From NCBI RefSeq assembly GCF_964656455.1, contig NC_135717.1, forward strand, positions 136,290,308-136,354,307: 64,000 bases of DNA, in the 5' to 3' direction. This document shows positions 33,646 through 45,567 of this stretch, piece after piece. Every line of letters begins with the position of its first letter. Position 1 is the first letter of the stretch. The notes beneath the pieces were generated by a model. The model ran no database searches. It worked only from the letters and a program-made list of their open reading frames with translations, and had not been told where the DNA came from. Made by a program: the position numbers and the translations under genes. The stretch comes from Halichoerus grypus. Lineage: Eukaryota > Chordata > Mammalia > Carnivora > Phocidae.

Positions 33646-35214
33646 AAGGAAGATAGCTTTCTTTCTTATTTTTGTTTCAATAGATTTGTTGTCATTGGTG
33701 AAACTTAACACACTTTACAAATAATACATGGGCATAAAGTAAATTAAACTGTATTGAACATTAATGTAAACCCACACAAAACCAGTGAAATCAGGGATAA
33801 ATGAATCATAATTCTTGCAAAGTTTATTTTTTAAAACACTTTAACTGTGTATCAATTATTCCAATGTCACAATTTTAATAAATAATGTGATATTATTAGA
33901 GAAAAGGGACACCTATAAAAATCAGTGCAAAGCTGTAGTTAAGCCCCAAGGATTTAACAGCAAGCTTTGTTTTTCTCCTCTCAGTAAGATCTTTCTGAAA
34001 CATAGATTTTTCAGAAGCAATAAGAACAAAGCTTTGCATGTATCATTATATTGTCATTTCTCCCCTTTTGACTATCTTTGTTAAGAAACTTCAAATATTA
34101 TTGAATTTGTTTATTTTACTATGTGGTTGAATTACTTGTAACTAGGAACTGAGGATTTCTAATCCTCTTAAGCCAAATTATTTTCCTTCTCAACTATGCA
34201 CTAATGCACTCATGATTCCTTGTTGATAATGCATGTTTTTTAATTGGCATTTTCCCTAATACAGTAGGGTTTATCTGGTTTCAAATGTCTTCTGCCTTGC
34301 TTGTACTTTCCTTCAGGTGTGAATTATGAGGGCCATCAATATGTGGCACAGAGTGGAAAATTAGACCAGCTTACATCACCTTATTTCATATTCTTATTTT
34401 TTTCCCTGCTGAGAAAAAATTGCACCTTACATATATTATAGAATTTACCAATGGCATATTTGCATCAGGATTAGAGAGGCGTATAGCATTAGATCTACTC
34501 AGTCCATTTCGAACCCATGTTCATTCACTATTTATATCAGACATTAGCCTAAATTTTGCTTTTACACAGAGTAGAGGGAAAAGATCAAGATGACTAACAC
34601 ATTTTTGGCTAGATTCACAAAACAAGGATTTTTAAAAAATAAATGCCTTTTTAAAATATTTGAGCTAGGGTAACCTAAATCTTTTTTATATCTTATGTAC
34701 GCAAATTTCTATGTTTCCATGAACTTGGTTTTATTATATGATGGCCTAAAGGTATTTTATCATGTATTAAGTTATACCATACTTTATTGCATTCATATAC
34801 ACATTATATACATATGAATATAATAACAAAATATATATACTTTTATGTGTACATAAAAATTGAAGCAACATAGCTCTACCCTATATATATAAATATGACT
34901 ATTTTTATTGAGGAATATTTTTATATCCAGAATAATCTAATTGACTTTGGCCAAAAAAAGAGAGAATGTTCATCCTTGAGCAGAGTAACTTCCTGGGGAA
35001 CCAGTTAAAATCATTTTCTAATTATGCATGGTAATCAGATGAGTTAACTTGTTTTGATGGATTGCTGTTTACAGTACAAATTATAAAAATAAATGACTTT
35101 AGTTTTAGAGTGGGTAATTACTGGCCTTCTGACTTAAACCTGAGTCAGTAATCACAAATCAAATAGTGTATAACTATAAGATGCCAAATTAATAGCTCCC
35201 AATCAAATTCTGCC
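33646..35214. other. Unique AT-rich non-coding stretch
   Basis: No gene or dispersed repeat recognised. 34940-35180 has several homeodomain-type TAAT cores and an attatgcat octamer-like site, noted only as a possible conserved element. Confidence 0.5.
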
Positions 35215-35320
35215 CAGTATAATATAAGCTCTATAAGGATGGTCTGCTATATCCCAGAGTATAGCTCATATCTTGTCATATGGGAAATGCTCAATGAGTA
35301 TTTGCTGAAGGAAGTGAGGA
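35215..35320 (+). mobile_element. L2 LINE 3' end fragment
   Basis: Text aagctctataaggatggtctgc...ggaaatgctcaatgagtatttgctgaagg is the L2 3' terminal pattern. Confidence 0.6.
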
Positions 35321-35914
35321 AAGGATGGTTTTCAGTAACAATTCAGAAGACATGTGCCGGAGACTTCTTTCTTACCATCTGAGAAGCCTTTCCTCTCAAA
35401 GCTATTCTTATTTTGGTTGACAGTCAAAGATAAAAGGGCAGGTCTGGCATAAATGCCTCTATCTCTTTTCTCCTTTATTATTAATTCCTCTCCTGCTATC
35501 TGCCTTCTCTTCTTCCACATCTGTCAAGTCCAGGTCATGGTCTCAATTTTACCATTCATTTCATCAGTGTTATAGTATTTAGTGTATCATACTAAAATTA
35601 TTCTAATTTCACAGAGAGCATTCTTTTCCCCCAAGGTAGGATTGGTAGTATAAGGTCTAGGATGTTAATTCATTTATGGGGCTGTGACCCCTACATTATT
35701 TTGAAATTCAGTGCCCTCTTTCCACCTGGTCACACCTATGTGACAATTCTAGTCATTCATTACTACTCTTACTATGATCTTTACATTTTCTGCAACTATC
35801 TATCTTCACCCCCCTCTACCTACAACACAGAAAGAAATGATAGGATTCATAGAAATACTAAATAGACTTCATAAGAGAAACAGGGCACCCCTATTAAACT
35901 ACTAATCTGTCTAC
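35321..35914. other. Unique non-coding stretch
   Basis: No gene recognised. Short frames at 35332-35520 and 35662-35865 lack recognisable domains. Confidence 0.5.
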
Positions 35915-36000
35915 TCACACTAGATAATCTAGCACAAGGCTCAGTGTCTAGTGCATTGTAGGCTATCACTGAATATTTGTTGAATGATTGAATAATTCTA
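35915..36000 (+). mobile_element. L2 LINE 3' end fragment
   Basis: Text ctagcacaaggctcagtgtctag and ctatcactgaatatttgttgaatgattgaat follow the L2 3' end. Confidence 0.6.
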
Positions 36001-37040
36001 TAGCAATTTTTCCATATATGTATGACATATCTTATCTTAGAGCTAAAAAAAGCCATACCATCTGCATTGATTTTTTTTTCTGTTTTCTAAAGCATTCTAG
36101 CTTATAAGCAGTTGATCTAGAGTAGTATCAGATAATTAACAAAGGAGTGTTTTTAAAAGGAAGAAATATATTCCTGTTTTGACTTCAAAAAGGTTTAATT
36201 GCTTCATCAGGAAACTCTCTCTCATAACATTAATTCTCTCTGTAGTTTTATGTCATGGATTCTTTAGAACAAGTATATGATGCATTAAGGGAGGTCATGC
36301 CATTTAGGTCAAAACTGACTCCTATCAAGACTCAAAGGCCAAGAAAAGGAAAAATGTAAGCTGAGTATTTTCTAGACTAACTCTCCTGTACCTAGCAATA
36401 GTGCCTAGCACTGATAGAATCCGTAACATTAATGAGCAGAACATTGTATCTAAAGACAATTTCAAAACAAGCATTCCATCACTTTTGTCATCAGTGGAAG
36501 CACCTTCAGAAAATATTTCCATGATATACCAAAATAAAATGAAATCTGTAAAAATAAACATTCCATGTATTTGTTAAAAAAACAAAGAGCCACCTTACTC
36601 AGTAATCCTTCAAGCTCATTGATCACTACAGCATTGCCCACAATGATTGGAGTCCAATATCCTTTATTCAGTTCAAAAATAGCTCTTGGTTACATGACTG
36701 TCTGTATTAGTCATGAGAAACATCTCAGTTTATAGAAAATATACTTTTTCATTTATTAAGATAGAAGGAAAAAGAATAACTTCTGGTTGAAAGTTCTGCA
36801 CTATTAAAACATCAGCAGAAATTTAGAGACATTTTGGCATCCAGTTAGGTATAGAGTAGCTCATTTTCTAATTAGAGAATTGGAAAAACAAAGCTAAATT
36901 AACAGGAGATAGATATATAGATATATAGACATGGATATATATGTATGCATGTGAATATAGTTTGAGATAACATTGATGAAATTTCAGGGCATAGAAACAA
37001 TGGAACAAGGATATTGAAATGTTGCATATAATACCCTTTT
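36001..37040. other. AT-rich non-coding stretch
   Basis: No gene recognised. A (GATATATA)n-like simple repeat lies at about 36907-36945. Confidence 0.5.
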
Positions 37041-37205
37041 TTTTTTTTTAATTTATACAACAGAAATTTATTTTCTTATAGTCCTGGAGGCTAGAAATTC
37101 AAGATCAAGGTTCTGGCCAATTCAGTTTCTGGTAAGAACTCTCTTCCTGCCTTGTGGAGGGCTGCCTTGTCACTATGTCCTCACTTGACCTCTTCACCCT
37201 ATATT
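37041..37205 (-). mobile_element. MaLR-like LTR fragment, antisense
   Basis: Text caacagaaatttattttcttatagtcctggaggctagaaattcaagatcaagg matches the reverse complement of the 3' end of a MaLR-type LTR, as at 6674. Only the end is kept. Confidence 0.6.
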
Positions 37206-38799
37206 TTAATATTTTATCCCAAAGAAGTTTGCACTATTTGCTTCTTTAACAAATTAAGAAAGCATAAACTGGGGTAAAATATTTCTGGTAACAAACTGGA
37301 ATTGCATTGAATTTATGATATACATTCTTTGACTCTCTAGAAGTATGCTTTTTACTTATCCACTCTTTAGAGAACCATAGAATTTTACTGTTATCAGTGA
37401 TTTGAAAATACATGGAAAATCAATTGTTATTTCTCTAGGATTTTCCCCCATGTCTCTAGAATAAATTAGTTGGGAAAATATATTCTCAGCTAATAAGCAC
37501 TTGAATTTTACACCAGATTTCATTTTGGAAATCTCTCTTCATGAGGAGCAAGAGAACAAAGAAAAATATAATTATAAAACAGTTTAAGAGTATCTACACG
37601 TAGTTGAGTACCTGCAGAACAACAATCCCCTGAAATAGGTAGATGGGGTTGTAGAAAACCCAGAGATTGGTTTCTAGCTGCTCAGCATGCTGAGTTTTGG
37701 TGACTGCATTATTATAATGAATATTCTTATAAAACCAGCCGAAACTAGGTCACAGCATGCCAGTTGTGAATCATCATGTTTGTAAGGTTATTTGAGAAGA
37801 AAAATTCTAATTGTTATTGTTAAGAAAAGGCACACTCTACTTTTAGCCCTTACTTTCAAACAGATGCCCAGAGCAATTCAGCTATTTTTTTTAGGCCACA
37901 CAGCAATAAGTATAGGAAAAGAAGGAAAGGCCTTTCAGGAAAAAAAAAAAAAAAAAATCATCTGTGTGCCCATAATGAAAGTTAGCTGCTATTACAGTGG
38001 TCTTCTTTGTCATTTACTGGTTCGTAATCCTTTTTTAGGTTGGCAAGAATAGAAGCAGAGACAGAAAATGAGAGTCTGGGTCAGTCACTATAGTGTTCAT
38101 GCCAGGCATTCATCCTGTTATCTGATTCTAAGAATACATGGAGCATCCTGCAAATATTCCAGATATGGTCAGATTACCTATTTCACAGTCCCTTTGCATC
38201 TCCTCCTCATAGTGTAAAGCCTAGGTAGAAATTGCAAGAAATATCCATTTCTTAGTATTTATATAATCAAATATTTAGAACCCATTAACTCTTTAAAAAT
38301 AATAGAACCCTAATCAAGACATTTATATGCATCCCACTTGCTTAAGTTTTCATATTTTTATGTAAAGGGGCAAACAATAATAAAATAAATTTATGCTAGT
38401 TACTTTAATGGTCATATTTTCCTGAACACTGTGCCACCATCCTCCAATTGACATTCACATGGATGTAGCACTTGGAAAGTTCTAGTTTCACTTCAAAAAT
38501 GTAAAGAGCTTGGAAGTCATTCCCATCTTTATAACAAGAAAAAGGAAAAAATAAATAAAAACAGAAAATCAAAAAAAGATTTTCATACACCTCTCAGTAT
38601 ATTATGGTTATAGGGCAAATCACTATACTCAAGTTTGGAAAGATAGACAAATAGGCAATATAGACAATCATCATAGACACTCGTTTACCTGGAGCAGAAG
38701 CCATTGGAACCCATAATTTAGTAGTAACACTATGATGGTTAATTTTGACAAATGACTGGAGGCTGAGTATGGCTTAGCATGAAAGTGAGAATTCCCTGG
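37206..38799. other. Unique AT-rich non-coding stretch
   Basis: No gene recognised. A poly-A run of about 18 lies at 37940-37957. A short LTR-start-like phrase (tgatggttaatttt) occurs at 38732. Confidence 0.5.
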
Positions 38800-40065
38800 G
38801 AGGTACAGTTTTGGGAGGTTCCCTAAACTTTTGTGGCTTCACCTCCAGGAACCCCAAGAGTTTCTCACTGTGAGGAGACAATAAATATCCCCTGTGGCTT
38901 TGGCAGAAGGGGTAAGGGTAACCATTTTGAAATGTGCTTGGATCATTATCTGAAACAAAGGCCTACTCTCCAAGGGGGAAAGACTTTACCAGATCATTGT
39001 TTGACCTGGGGGGAGAAGAAATTATCCAACTTAGCCCCCTCTAACCTTCCTGTCTTACCCAAATGGAGAAAAGAAGTGGTAAGAAACATTTGTGGAGGTC
39101 AAAGTCTAGAGACTCAGGCCCACTAAAAGACTGATAATTAATAATACAATACCCAACACCTTACCACATCAACAGTGAATTATAGCTGGAATTGCTGAAA
39201 GACAAATACTGACTTTAAGGAGCTCTTAGACCCAAAGAAAACAGGGGAGATTAAAAACAATGACACTAAATCAGTTGTAAACCTCTGGCAACTACAGCTA
39301 CAGTAAACAGTGAAATATCCCAGCTCCTAGCAAATTTAACATAAAAATTAATGCTATGTAACTAGTATAGTTGGAGACTTCAACATACCTCTTTCAGTAA
39401 TTGATAGATTCTACAGGTAGAAAATTAGTAAGGATATAATTGAACTGAGCAGGAGCACCATTAATCAATTGTATCTAATTGAAATTTATAGAATACTTCG
39501 TTCAACATAGCAAAATACACATTCTTCTCAAGCTCATATGGAATAATCACCAAGATAAATACACTTGAGCAAATACAGAGAATAAACATCGTGCAATGTT
39601 CTTAGACTACAGTGGAATTAAACTAAAAATGAGTAACTGGCTGGAAATAGCTGGAAAATTCAGAAATACTTGGAGATTAAACAACACACTTCTAAATAAC
39701 ACATGGGTCAAGAAGATATCTCTAGAGAAATTTTAAAATATATTGAAATAAATGAAAACAAAAATACATCAAAATTTTTGAGGTGCAGTAATAACAGTGC
39801 CTAGAGGCAAATTTATAACATGAAATACATATATTTAAAAATAAGGAAGATCTGAAATCTTTCTAACTTAATAACCTAAGCTTCCATCTTATGAAACTAG
39901 AGAAAGAAAATCATTTAATCCAAAAGGAAACATAAGAAATAACAATCAGGGCACAAATCAATGACATTGAAAACAGGAAATCAAGAGAAAATCAACAAAA
40001 CCAAAGGCCAGTTTTTTGAAAAGATCAATAAAATACGTAAGCCTCTAGGCAGGTTTGAAAATGTT
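38800..40065 (+). mobile_element. Old LINE-1, sense: 5'-UTR-like sequence joined to ORF2
   Basis: 38830-39365 follows an old L1 5' UTR pattern: ctcactgtgaggagac, ccctgtggctttgg, gtcaaagtctagagactcaggcccactaaaagactg, then gacaaatactgac. From about 39370 the text is ORF2: ggagacttcaacatacc, then tgatagattctacagg, then aatggaattaaactaa-type text near 39612, then aaagatcaataaaat. ORF1 and the start of ORF2 are absent. It is frameshifted throughout. A 97-codon frame at 38833-39126 lies in the UTR-like part and has no known protein match that I can name. Confidence 0.6.
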
Positions 40066-40094
40066 CTAATTTAGAGATTTTAACACAATACAAA

Positions 40095-40335
40095 GCCTCC
40101 AAGGTCTGTAACTGTTATCTGTACTATATACATGGCCATCCCAAACAGTACTGTAAAACAACAACTTATTATTGTCTCTCACAATTCTGGAAGTTGACTG
40201 GGCTTGGTTATGTTGTTCTTGATCTCAGTTTCTCATATGGTTGTGGTCAATGAGTGGTGGGTCTAGAATCTTCTCAAAGGCTTTCTCTCTTAAATGCCTG
40301 GCAGACGATGATGTCAGTCACCTGTTTTGGGGGTG
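40095..40335 (-). mobile_element. MaLR-like LTR fragment, antisense
   Basis: Text taaaacaacaacttattattgtctctcacaattctggaagttgactgggc resembles the antisense 3' end of an MLT-type LTR. Diverged; the family is tentative. Confidence 0.45.
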
Positions 40336-40481
40336 GAACACAACTACGTTACCTGGATTTCATCACAGCAACATGGTTGGTTTTTAAGGCAAGTATCTGA
40401 AAGGAGAGCCAGGCAGAAGCTGTATCACTTTTTGGGACATAGCCTTGAGAATCATGTACAGTCACTTCTACTACATAGTGT

Positions 40482-41065
40482 ATTAGTCAGGGTTCAACCA
40501 GAGAAAAAGACGAATAGGAGATACATATTGAAAGATTTATTGAAAGGAATTGCCTTACATAATTTTAGGGACTGGATAGGCAAGTTTGGAAACTATAAGG
40601 CAGGCCATCAGGAAAAGCAAGCCGAAACTCTTGGACATTACCAAAACAGTTATCTACAGGCAGAACTTCGAGAAGCCTCAGCTGTGCTCTAACAACTTCC
40701 TAACAGATTGAATCAGGTTTACCCATTTCTTCTAGGATAATCTTCTTTTCTTAAAGACAACTGCATTTGGGGGCGCCTGGGTGGCTCAGTTGGTTAAGCG
40801 ACTGCCTTCGGCTCAGGTCATGGTCCTGGAGTCCCGGGATCGAGTCCCACATCGGGCTCCCTGCTCGGCGGGGAGTCTGCTTCTCCCTCTGGCCCTCCTC
40901 CCTCTCATGCTCTCTGTCTCTCGTTCTCTCTCTCTCAAATAAATAAATAAAATCTTTAAAAAAAAAAAAAAAAAAAGACAACTGCATTTGGATTCTAACC
41001 TAATTTACAGAATAACTAGATTATTGTTTGAACGGGTAACCTGCCCAAGTTAACAGATGAAATTG
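40482..41065 (-). mobile_element. MaLR-like LTR, antisense, split by a SINE
   Basis: The left part has tgtattagtcagggttcaaccagagaaa and agatttattgaaaggaattgcc. The right part, after the SINE, has gaataactagattattgtttgaacgggtaacctgcccaagttaacagatgaaattgg. Together these follow a known old mammalian LTR pattern in reverse. The SINE at 40771-40973 interrupts it. The 121-codon frame across 40327-40692 is incidental. Confidence 0.55.
40771..40973 (+). mobile_element. CAN SINE, young-looking, exact 18-bp duplication
   Basis: Full-length 'GAGTCCCGGGATCGAGTCCC' subtype with an uninterrupted A-tail. The duplication aaagacaactgcatttgg is exact, at 40753-40770 and 40974-40991. Confidence 0.97.
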
Positions 41066-42821
41066 GTCATAATGAGGTATTAAGACCAGCCAATATTCAA
41101 GTCAAAGACAGCAATGTCAGAGAATTTGTAGTTATTTAAAAATCACCACACACTGGGTTTCAATAAATTTTTATTTAAATCTGAAAGGACAATGGGTTAT
41201 TTCTCTTACATTAAAATGTATATGTCTACATACACACACACACACACATATATATACCTTATAATTTGTTTAGTATACTGTCCCTATATTTATATATAGC
41301 AAAAAGACTATAAGAGTTAGGTCTTAGAATTATGTTTCAATTTTTTTTTTAAATTTTTATTTATGGGTCTTTCTATAGTTTCTATAATTATTGGAGTGAG
41401 TGAGTGTGAGTATGTGTGTGTTCAGTGATACCATGTAGATTATTAGCATTTTTTTTTCCTGGAGTCCAAACAGTTGTCCATTGAAATATACAATACTTCA
41501 AATACCATATTTATATAATAGTATATAAACTTTTGTCCATTGAACCCAAACTGGAGATATTTTCTCAAGCCAACATAGATTAAGAACGTGTCCCTTACAC
41601 TATTACTCCCTGCCCCGTCCCATGAGTTCTCACTCTTCTCCCCATCTCACACACATTGTAGTGCAGATAGGCCAGCCTATAGTCTCTGTTGTGAAGAGGT
41701 AGATGACTAAAGTACAATTGAGGTCATCAAATTCCAGAATCCCAAATTACAGAACTGCCGCTGTATGAAAATGATAGCCACTGCTTCAGTCACATCCATT
41801 TTGAAATCTAAGTTCATGCTGGGAGCCTTTAGCCAACTCATTGATACCTGGGTACTACTACTCAAAACAAGCTAATGAACCACTTAAGATGAGAATAGGA
41901 GGGCAGAGGTGACACTTGCAAGTGAGTTTAATCTGCTTGTCCTATAGATAAGAGTCTTGATGTGGGGGCTCTAGCCTGCATCACACTAATTTAGAAGGCT
42001 TAGAACACCCCATGCTTATTTTTAGAACACCAGCGAAATAGCTTGGTGAGAAAGTCCTGTGGCATTGATAGAATGAGATCCTTTCCCGTTTTTCTGTTTT
42101 TTTTTGTTTTTGTATTTGTTTAGGTTTTGCCTAAACATTTATCTGTCATACATAATTGTCTTCTTTCGTTCTCTCACAAATTATATTTTTAAAATAATAT
42201 TTATAAAGAGGAATCTACTTAAAATAGATGAAATAGATTAAAGCTAAGTAAACTCAGCAAAATGCTGACTTTATATGTAATAAGTTAGATGGAGCTCAGG
42301 TAGAGACTTACTGATACGTTTAAGCTTTCTTTCACTGCTTATCATCAGCCTTGGAGACTGTTTTCAGACTTTACATCACAAATGGTGAGATTTAGCCAAT
42401 GATTGTGTGTAAAAACAAGCACAGAGCAGTTTTAACCTTCAGCACTCTTAGCGTTCCTTCCAGAGAATGCTTATCCTAGCAAAAGTACATGAAATATAAA
42501 TCTAAATGCACAGTGCCTTGTCCTGTTCTTGACATTACTGTTAAACCTTCAAAAAGAACATTTGTTTTTGAACTTTCTTTTCCAGGGACTTTAATACTCA
42601 TAAAAGAATTTTTCTTTATTGAACAGTGGTTCACTGATATAGGAAATTAAGCCCAAAGACCTCCAACCATGTAGCATTATCAGTGACAGTATATGGAGGT
42701 TAAATCATAAAACTTAGAATTCCACATTATAGTATGAATTTCAAGGATCTGTTGAATGCACAACTGACCAGGAAATAAGATGAAATAGTTTATGCAGGAA
42801 TTTGTTGAAATATAACTGAGT
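41066..42821. other. Unique AT-rich non-coding stretch
   Basis: No gene recognised. A (CA)n tract lies at about 41232-41248, followed by (TA)n. G/T-rich gtgagtgagtgtgagtatgtgtgtg lies at 41397-41421. Confidence 0.55.
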
Positions 42822-42835
42822 TATTTCTGATTTTA

Positions 42836-43048
42836 TTTTTTTTATTTTTTATTTTTTTTAAAGATTTTATTTATTTATTTGACAGAGAGAGACACAGCGA
42901 GAGAGGAAACACAAGCGGGGGAGTGGGAGAGGGAGAAGCTGGCTTCCCGCAGAGCAGAGAGCCCGATGCGGGGCTCGATCCCAGGACTCTGGGATCATGA
43001 CCTGAGCCGAAGGCAGACGCTTAACGACTGCGCCACCCAGGCGCCCCT
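42836..43048 (-). mobile_element. CAN SINE, antisense, exact duplication
   Basis: Young-subtype body (gacacagcgagagaggaaac) and head ending cgccacccaggcgcccc. The duplication tatttctgatttta is exact, at 42822-42835 and 43049-43062. Confidence 0.96.
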
Positions 43049-43124
43049 ATTTCTGATTTTAACATACTGAAATCTACTTAAAGGGTAGGGAATTTATGCA
43101 AACTACCAGCAGATTGAGCCAAAG

Positions 43125-43240
43125 GAATGTATCTTTAATGCAATCAATCTGTATTAAGAGAATTTCAGCTTACAAGTCATGGAAGACAAGAGGCTCACTG
43201 TATCCTGTGCTGGTCAGACCACTTGCCACTGTGGAAACCA
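43125..43240 (+). mobile_element. L3/CR1-type LINE fragment
   Basis: Text ctgtattaagagaatttcagc...tgtatcctgtgctggtcagaccacttgcc resembles the CR1/L3 reverse-transcriptase 3' coding region. Highly diverged and short. Confidence 0.5.
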
Positions 43241-43894
43241 TTATTTTTTTTAAGAATGACATACATACATGCAAGTTGTTAGATGTGTTCTTGGTATTGT
43301 ATGGATAAATAAGGGCAGTTGTGGTGCTGTTTAATCTGAAAAAATATTCTTAGAGGATACATGACAACATTTCTCAAACGTATGAATATTTGCCATGTGA
43401 ACGTGAGATAAGACTCTGTGAAAGTAAAATCTGTAGAGCAAAAGCAAGTGAGTAAATATTACAGCAAGGATGGTCTTACTCAATATGAGAAATCACAATT
43501 ATACCTGTCCAACCACAGACATCTCTCCACAGGAGGTAATGAAGCTTCTCATTTTACTTTCTACTCACAATTTTTATTAATAAGAACAAAGACTCTCACC
43601 AGATCACCATTTCATCAACTCTGCATATATTAGCAAAGAATTTAAGTGTGTCATTTTGGTTTAATAGGAAATGGACTCACAAAGGTCCTTTTAGAAACTA
43701 AGTTATTTTTAAATAGAAGTATGTCAGTAGTGATTTCCCTGTGATTGGAAATATTGAAAATGGATTTAATTGCTAATGAACTGATAGAGGGACTTTTTGT
43801 ACTTGATGGGATGTTGAGTTATTTCCTCTTAGGAATTCTTATGTAATGCTAAGATTTTTACAGCCTTAATAAAGATCACTAAAGTAGGATTTAA
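43241..43894. other. Unique non-coding stretch
   Basis: No gene recognised. Confidence 0.5.
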
Positions 43895-43985
43895 AAGAGC
43901 TGGGCTTTACTATTGCTTTTTCCTCATTTGATCATGGAAAATTACTTAGCCTCTCTGGCTTTTATGTTTCCCAAATGAGAGGATC
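43895..43985 (-). mobile_element. MIR SINE fragment, antisense
   Basis: Text ggaaaattacttagcctctctggcttttatgtttcccaaatgagagg resembles antisense MIR. Short. Confidence 0.5.
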
Positions 43986-44014
43986 ATACCATATGATTGG
44001 GTTCCTTTTAATTC

Positions 44015-44698
44015 TCCCCCCCCAAAATTTATTAGATATTATTTACATGTAACATATATGAGTTTAAGGTGTACAGTATGCTTATTAGAAACATGTATAT
44101 GTTGCAAAATGATTATGACAATAAGATTAGTTAACACCTCAATCCCCTCACATAATTAAGATTTTTGTGTATATGTGGTGATGATCTGCTCTCTTAACAG
44201 CTTTCAAGTATATAATATAGTGCTGTTAATTATAGTCACCATGCTGTCCATTAAATCCTCAAATCTTATTTATCTTATAGCTGAGAGTTTATATCCTTTG
44301 AGCAACATCTTCCCATTTCCCCCACCCCTCAGCCTCTGGCAACAACCATTTTACTATTTCTATGAGTTTTGCTTTTTTAGATTCCACATATAAGTGAGAA
44401 CATACAGGATTTGCCTTTCTCTATCTGACTTATTTCACTTTGCATAATGCTCTTTAGGTTCATCCATGTTGTCACAAAAAGAAAATTTCCTTCTTTATTA
44501 TGGCTGAATAATATTTCATTATATATATATATACCACATCTTTATCCATCATCTGTTGATGGACACTTAGGTTGTTTCCACCTCTTGGCTATTGTGATTA
44601 ATGCTGCAATGAACATGAGAGTGCAGATATCTCTCTGAGATAGCGATTTCATTTCCTCTGGATATACACACAGAAATGGGATTACTGGATTGTATGGT

Positions 44699-44732
<34 letters not shown>

Positions 44733-45010
44733 GAGGACCTTCCATACTGTTTTCCATAATGGCTACACCAATTTACATTTCTGTCAACAGTGCACAAGGG
44801 TTTTCTTTTCTCCAAAGCCTCACCAACAATTGTTGTTTATCTTTTTGATAATAGCCATTCTAACTAGTGTGAGGTGATATCCCATTGTGGTTTTGATCTG
44901 CATTTCCCTGATTATTATTGATACTGAGCATCTTTTCTCGTACCTGTTGGCCATTTGTATGTCTTTGGAAAAATGTCTATTCACTTCCTTTGCCCATTTT
45001 TAAAATTCAG
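44015..45010 (-). mobile_element. LINE-1 3' end, antisense, older subfamily
   Basis: Reverse of an L1 3' UTR (attatttacatgtaacatatatgagtttaaggtgtacagtatg) running into the ORF2 C-terminal region (cttatttcactttgcataatg, gttcatccatgttgtcac, gaggtgatatcccattgtggttttgat). It is 5'-truncated near 45010. Short minus-strand frames at 44542-44815 are ORF2 remnants disrupted by a T-run. It differs clearly from the 49005 element in its 3' UTR. Confidence 0.85.
44704..44732. repeat. Poly-T tract of 29 inside the antisense L1
   Basis: Uninterrupted T29 where the matching part of other L1 copies in this window has a short T-rich stretch followed by gaggaacct. It looks like homopolymer expansion, not a new insertion, because L1 text continues on both sides. 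Confidence 0.95.
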
Positions 45011-45353
45011 ATTCTTTGTTTTTTCTTTAATTCTTAAAGAAAGGATTCTATGTGTAAAAATAATAACACTATTATAAGTCACCAAGAGAAGGGATTGCCT
45101 AATGAATGGAATGGTTAATGATATTCTAAAATACACATAATATCATGCTTACTGGAGATCTTTGATGAGGTGGATTTGAGATGAGATTTGAAGAATGGCT
45201 GGGATATAACTATGAAGGGAATTTCATACCAAAAGGAGAGGAAGGACAAAGGCAAATTATTGGCAGTCATCAAATTTGGAAATAGTGAAAAAAACTTTCA
45301 GTGGGGTACTCTGGCCGACTGGAAGGTATGATGAAGCTATTCTACATGACAGA
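45011..45353. other. Non-coding gap
   Basis: No gene or repeat recognised. Confidence 0.5.
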
Positions 45354-45567
45354 AGTCAGCAAACTAGAATCAATAGGTAAATTCTGTCCTGTTTTTGTAA
45401 ATAAAGTTTTACTGGATTCCAGCCACACCATTTGTTTAGTTATTGTTTGTAGCTGCATTCCAGCTACAATGGTAGGGTTTCATAGTTGTGACAGAGCCCC
45501 TATGGCTGGCAAAATCCTAAAATATTCACTACCTAGCCATTTAAGGAAACGTTCGCTGGCTTGTGCT
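45354..45567. mobile_element. hAT-type nonautonomous DNA transposon (Charlie/MER group)
   Basis: Text gtcagcaaact...ctgtttttgtaaataaagttttactgg...cattccagctacaatggtagg...gctggcaaaatcctaaaatattcactacctagcc follows a familiar mammalian hAT MITE. Exact family not fixed by eye. A 132-codon frame across 45301-45699 is incidental. Confidence 0.65.

Noticed and set aside
38833..39126. 97-codon plus frame in the 5'-UTR-like L1 sequence
   Set aside because: Lies in untranslated L1-like sequence, has no recognisable domain, and length alone is weak evidence.
40327..40692. 121-codon plus frame
   Set aside because: It spans the end of one LTR-like fragment and the start of another, so the peptide is a composite of repeats.
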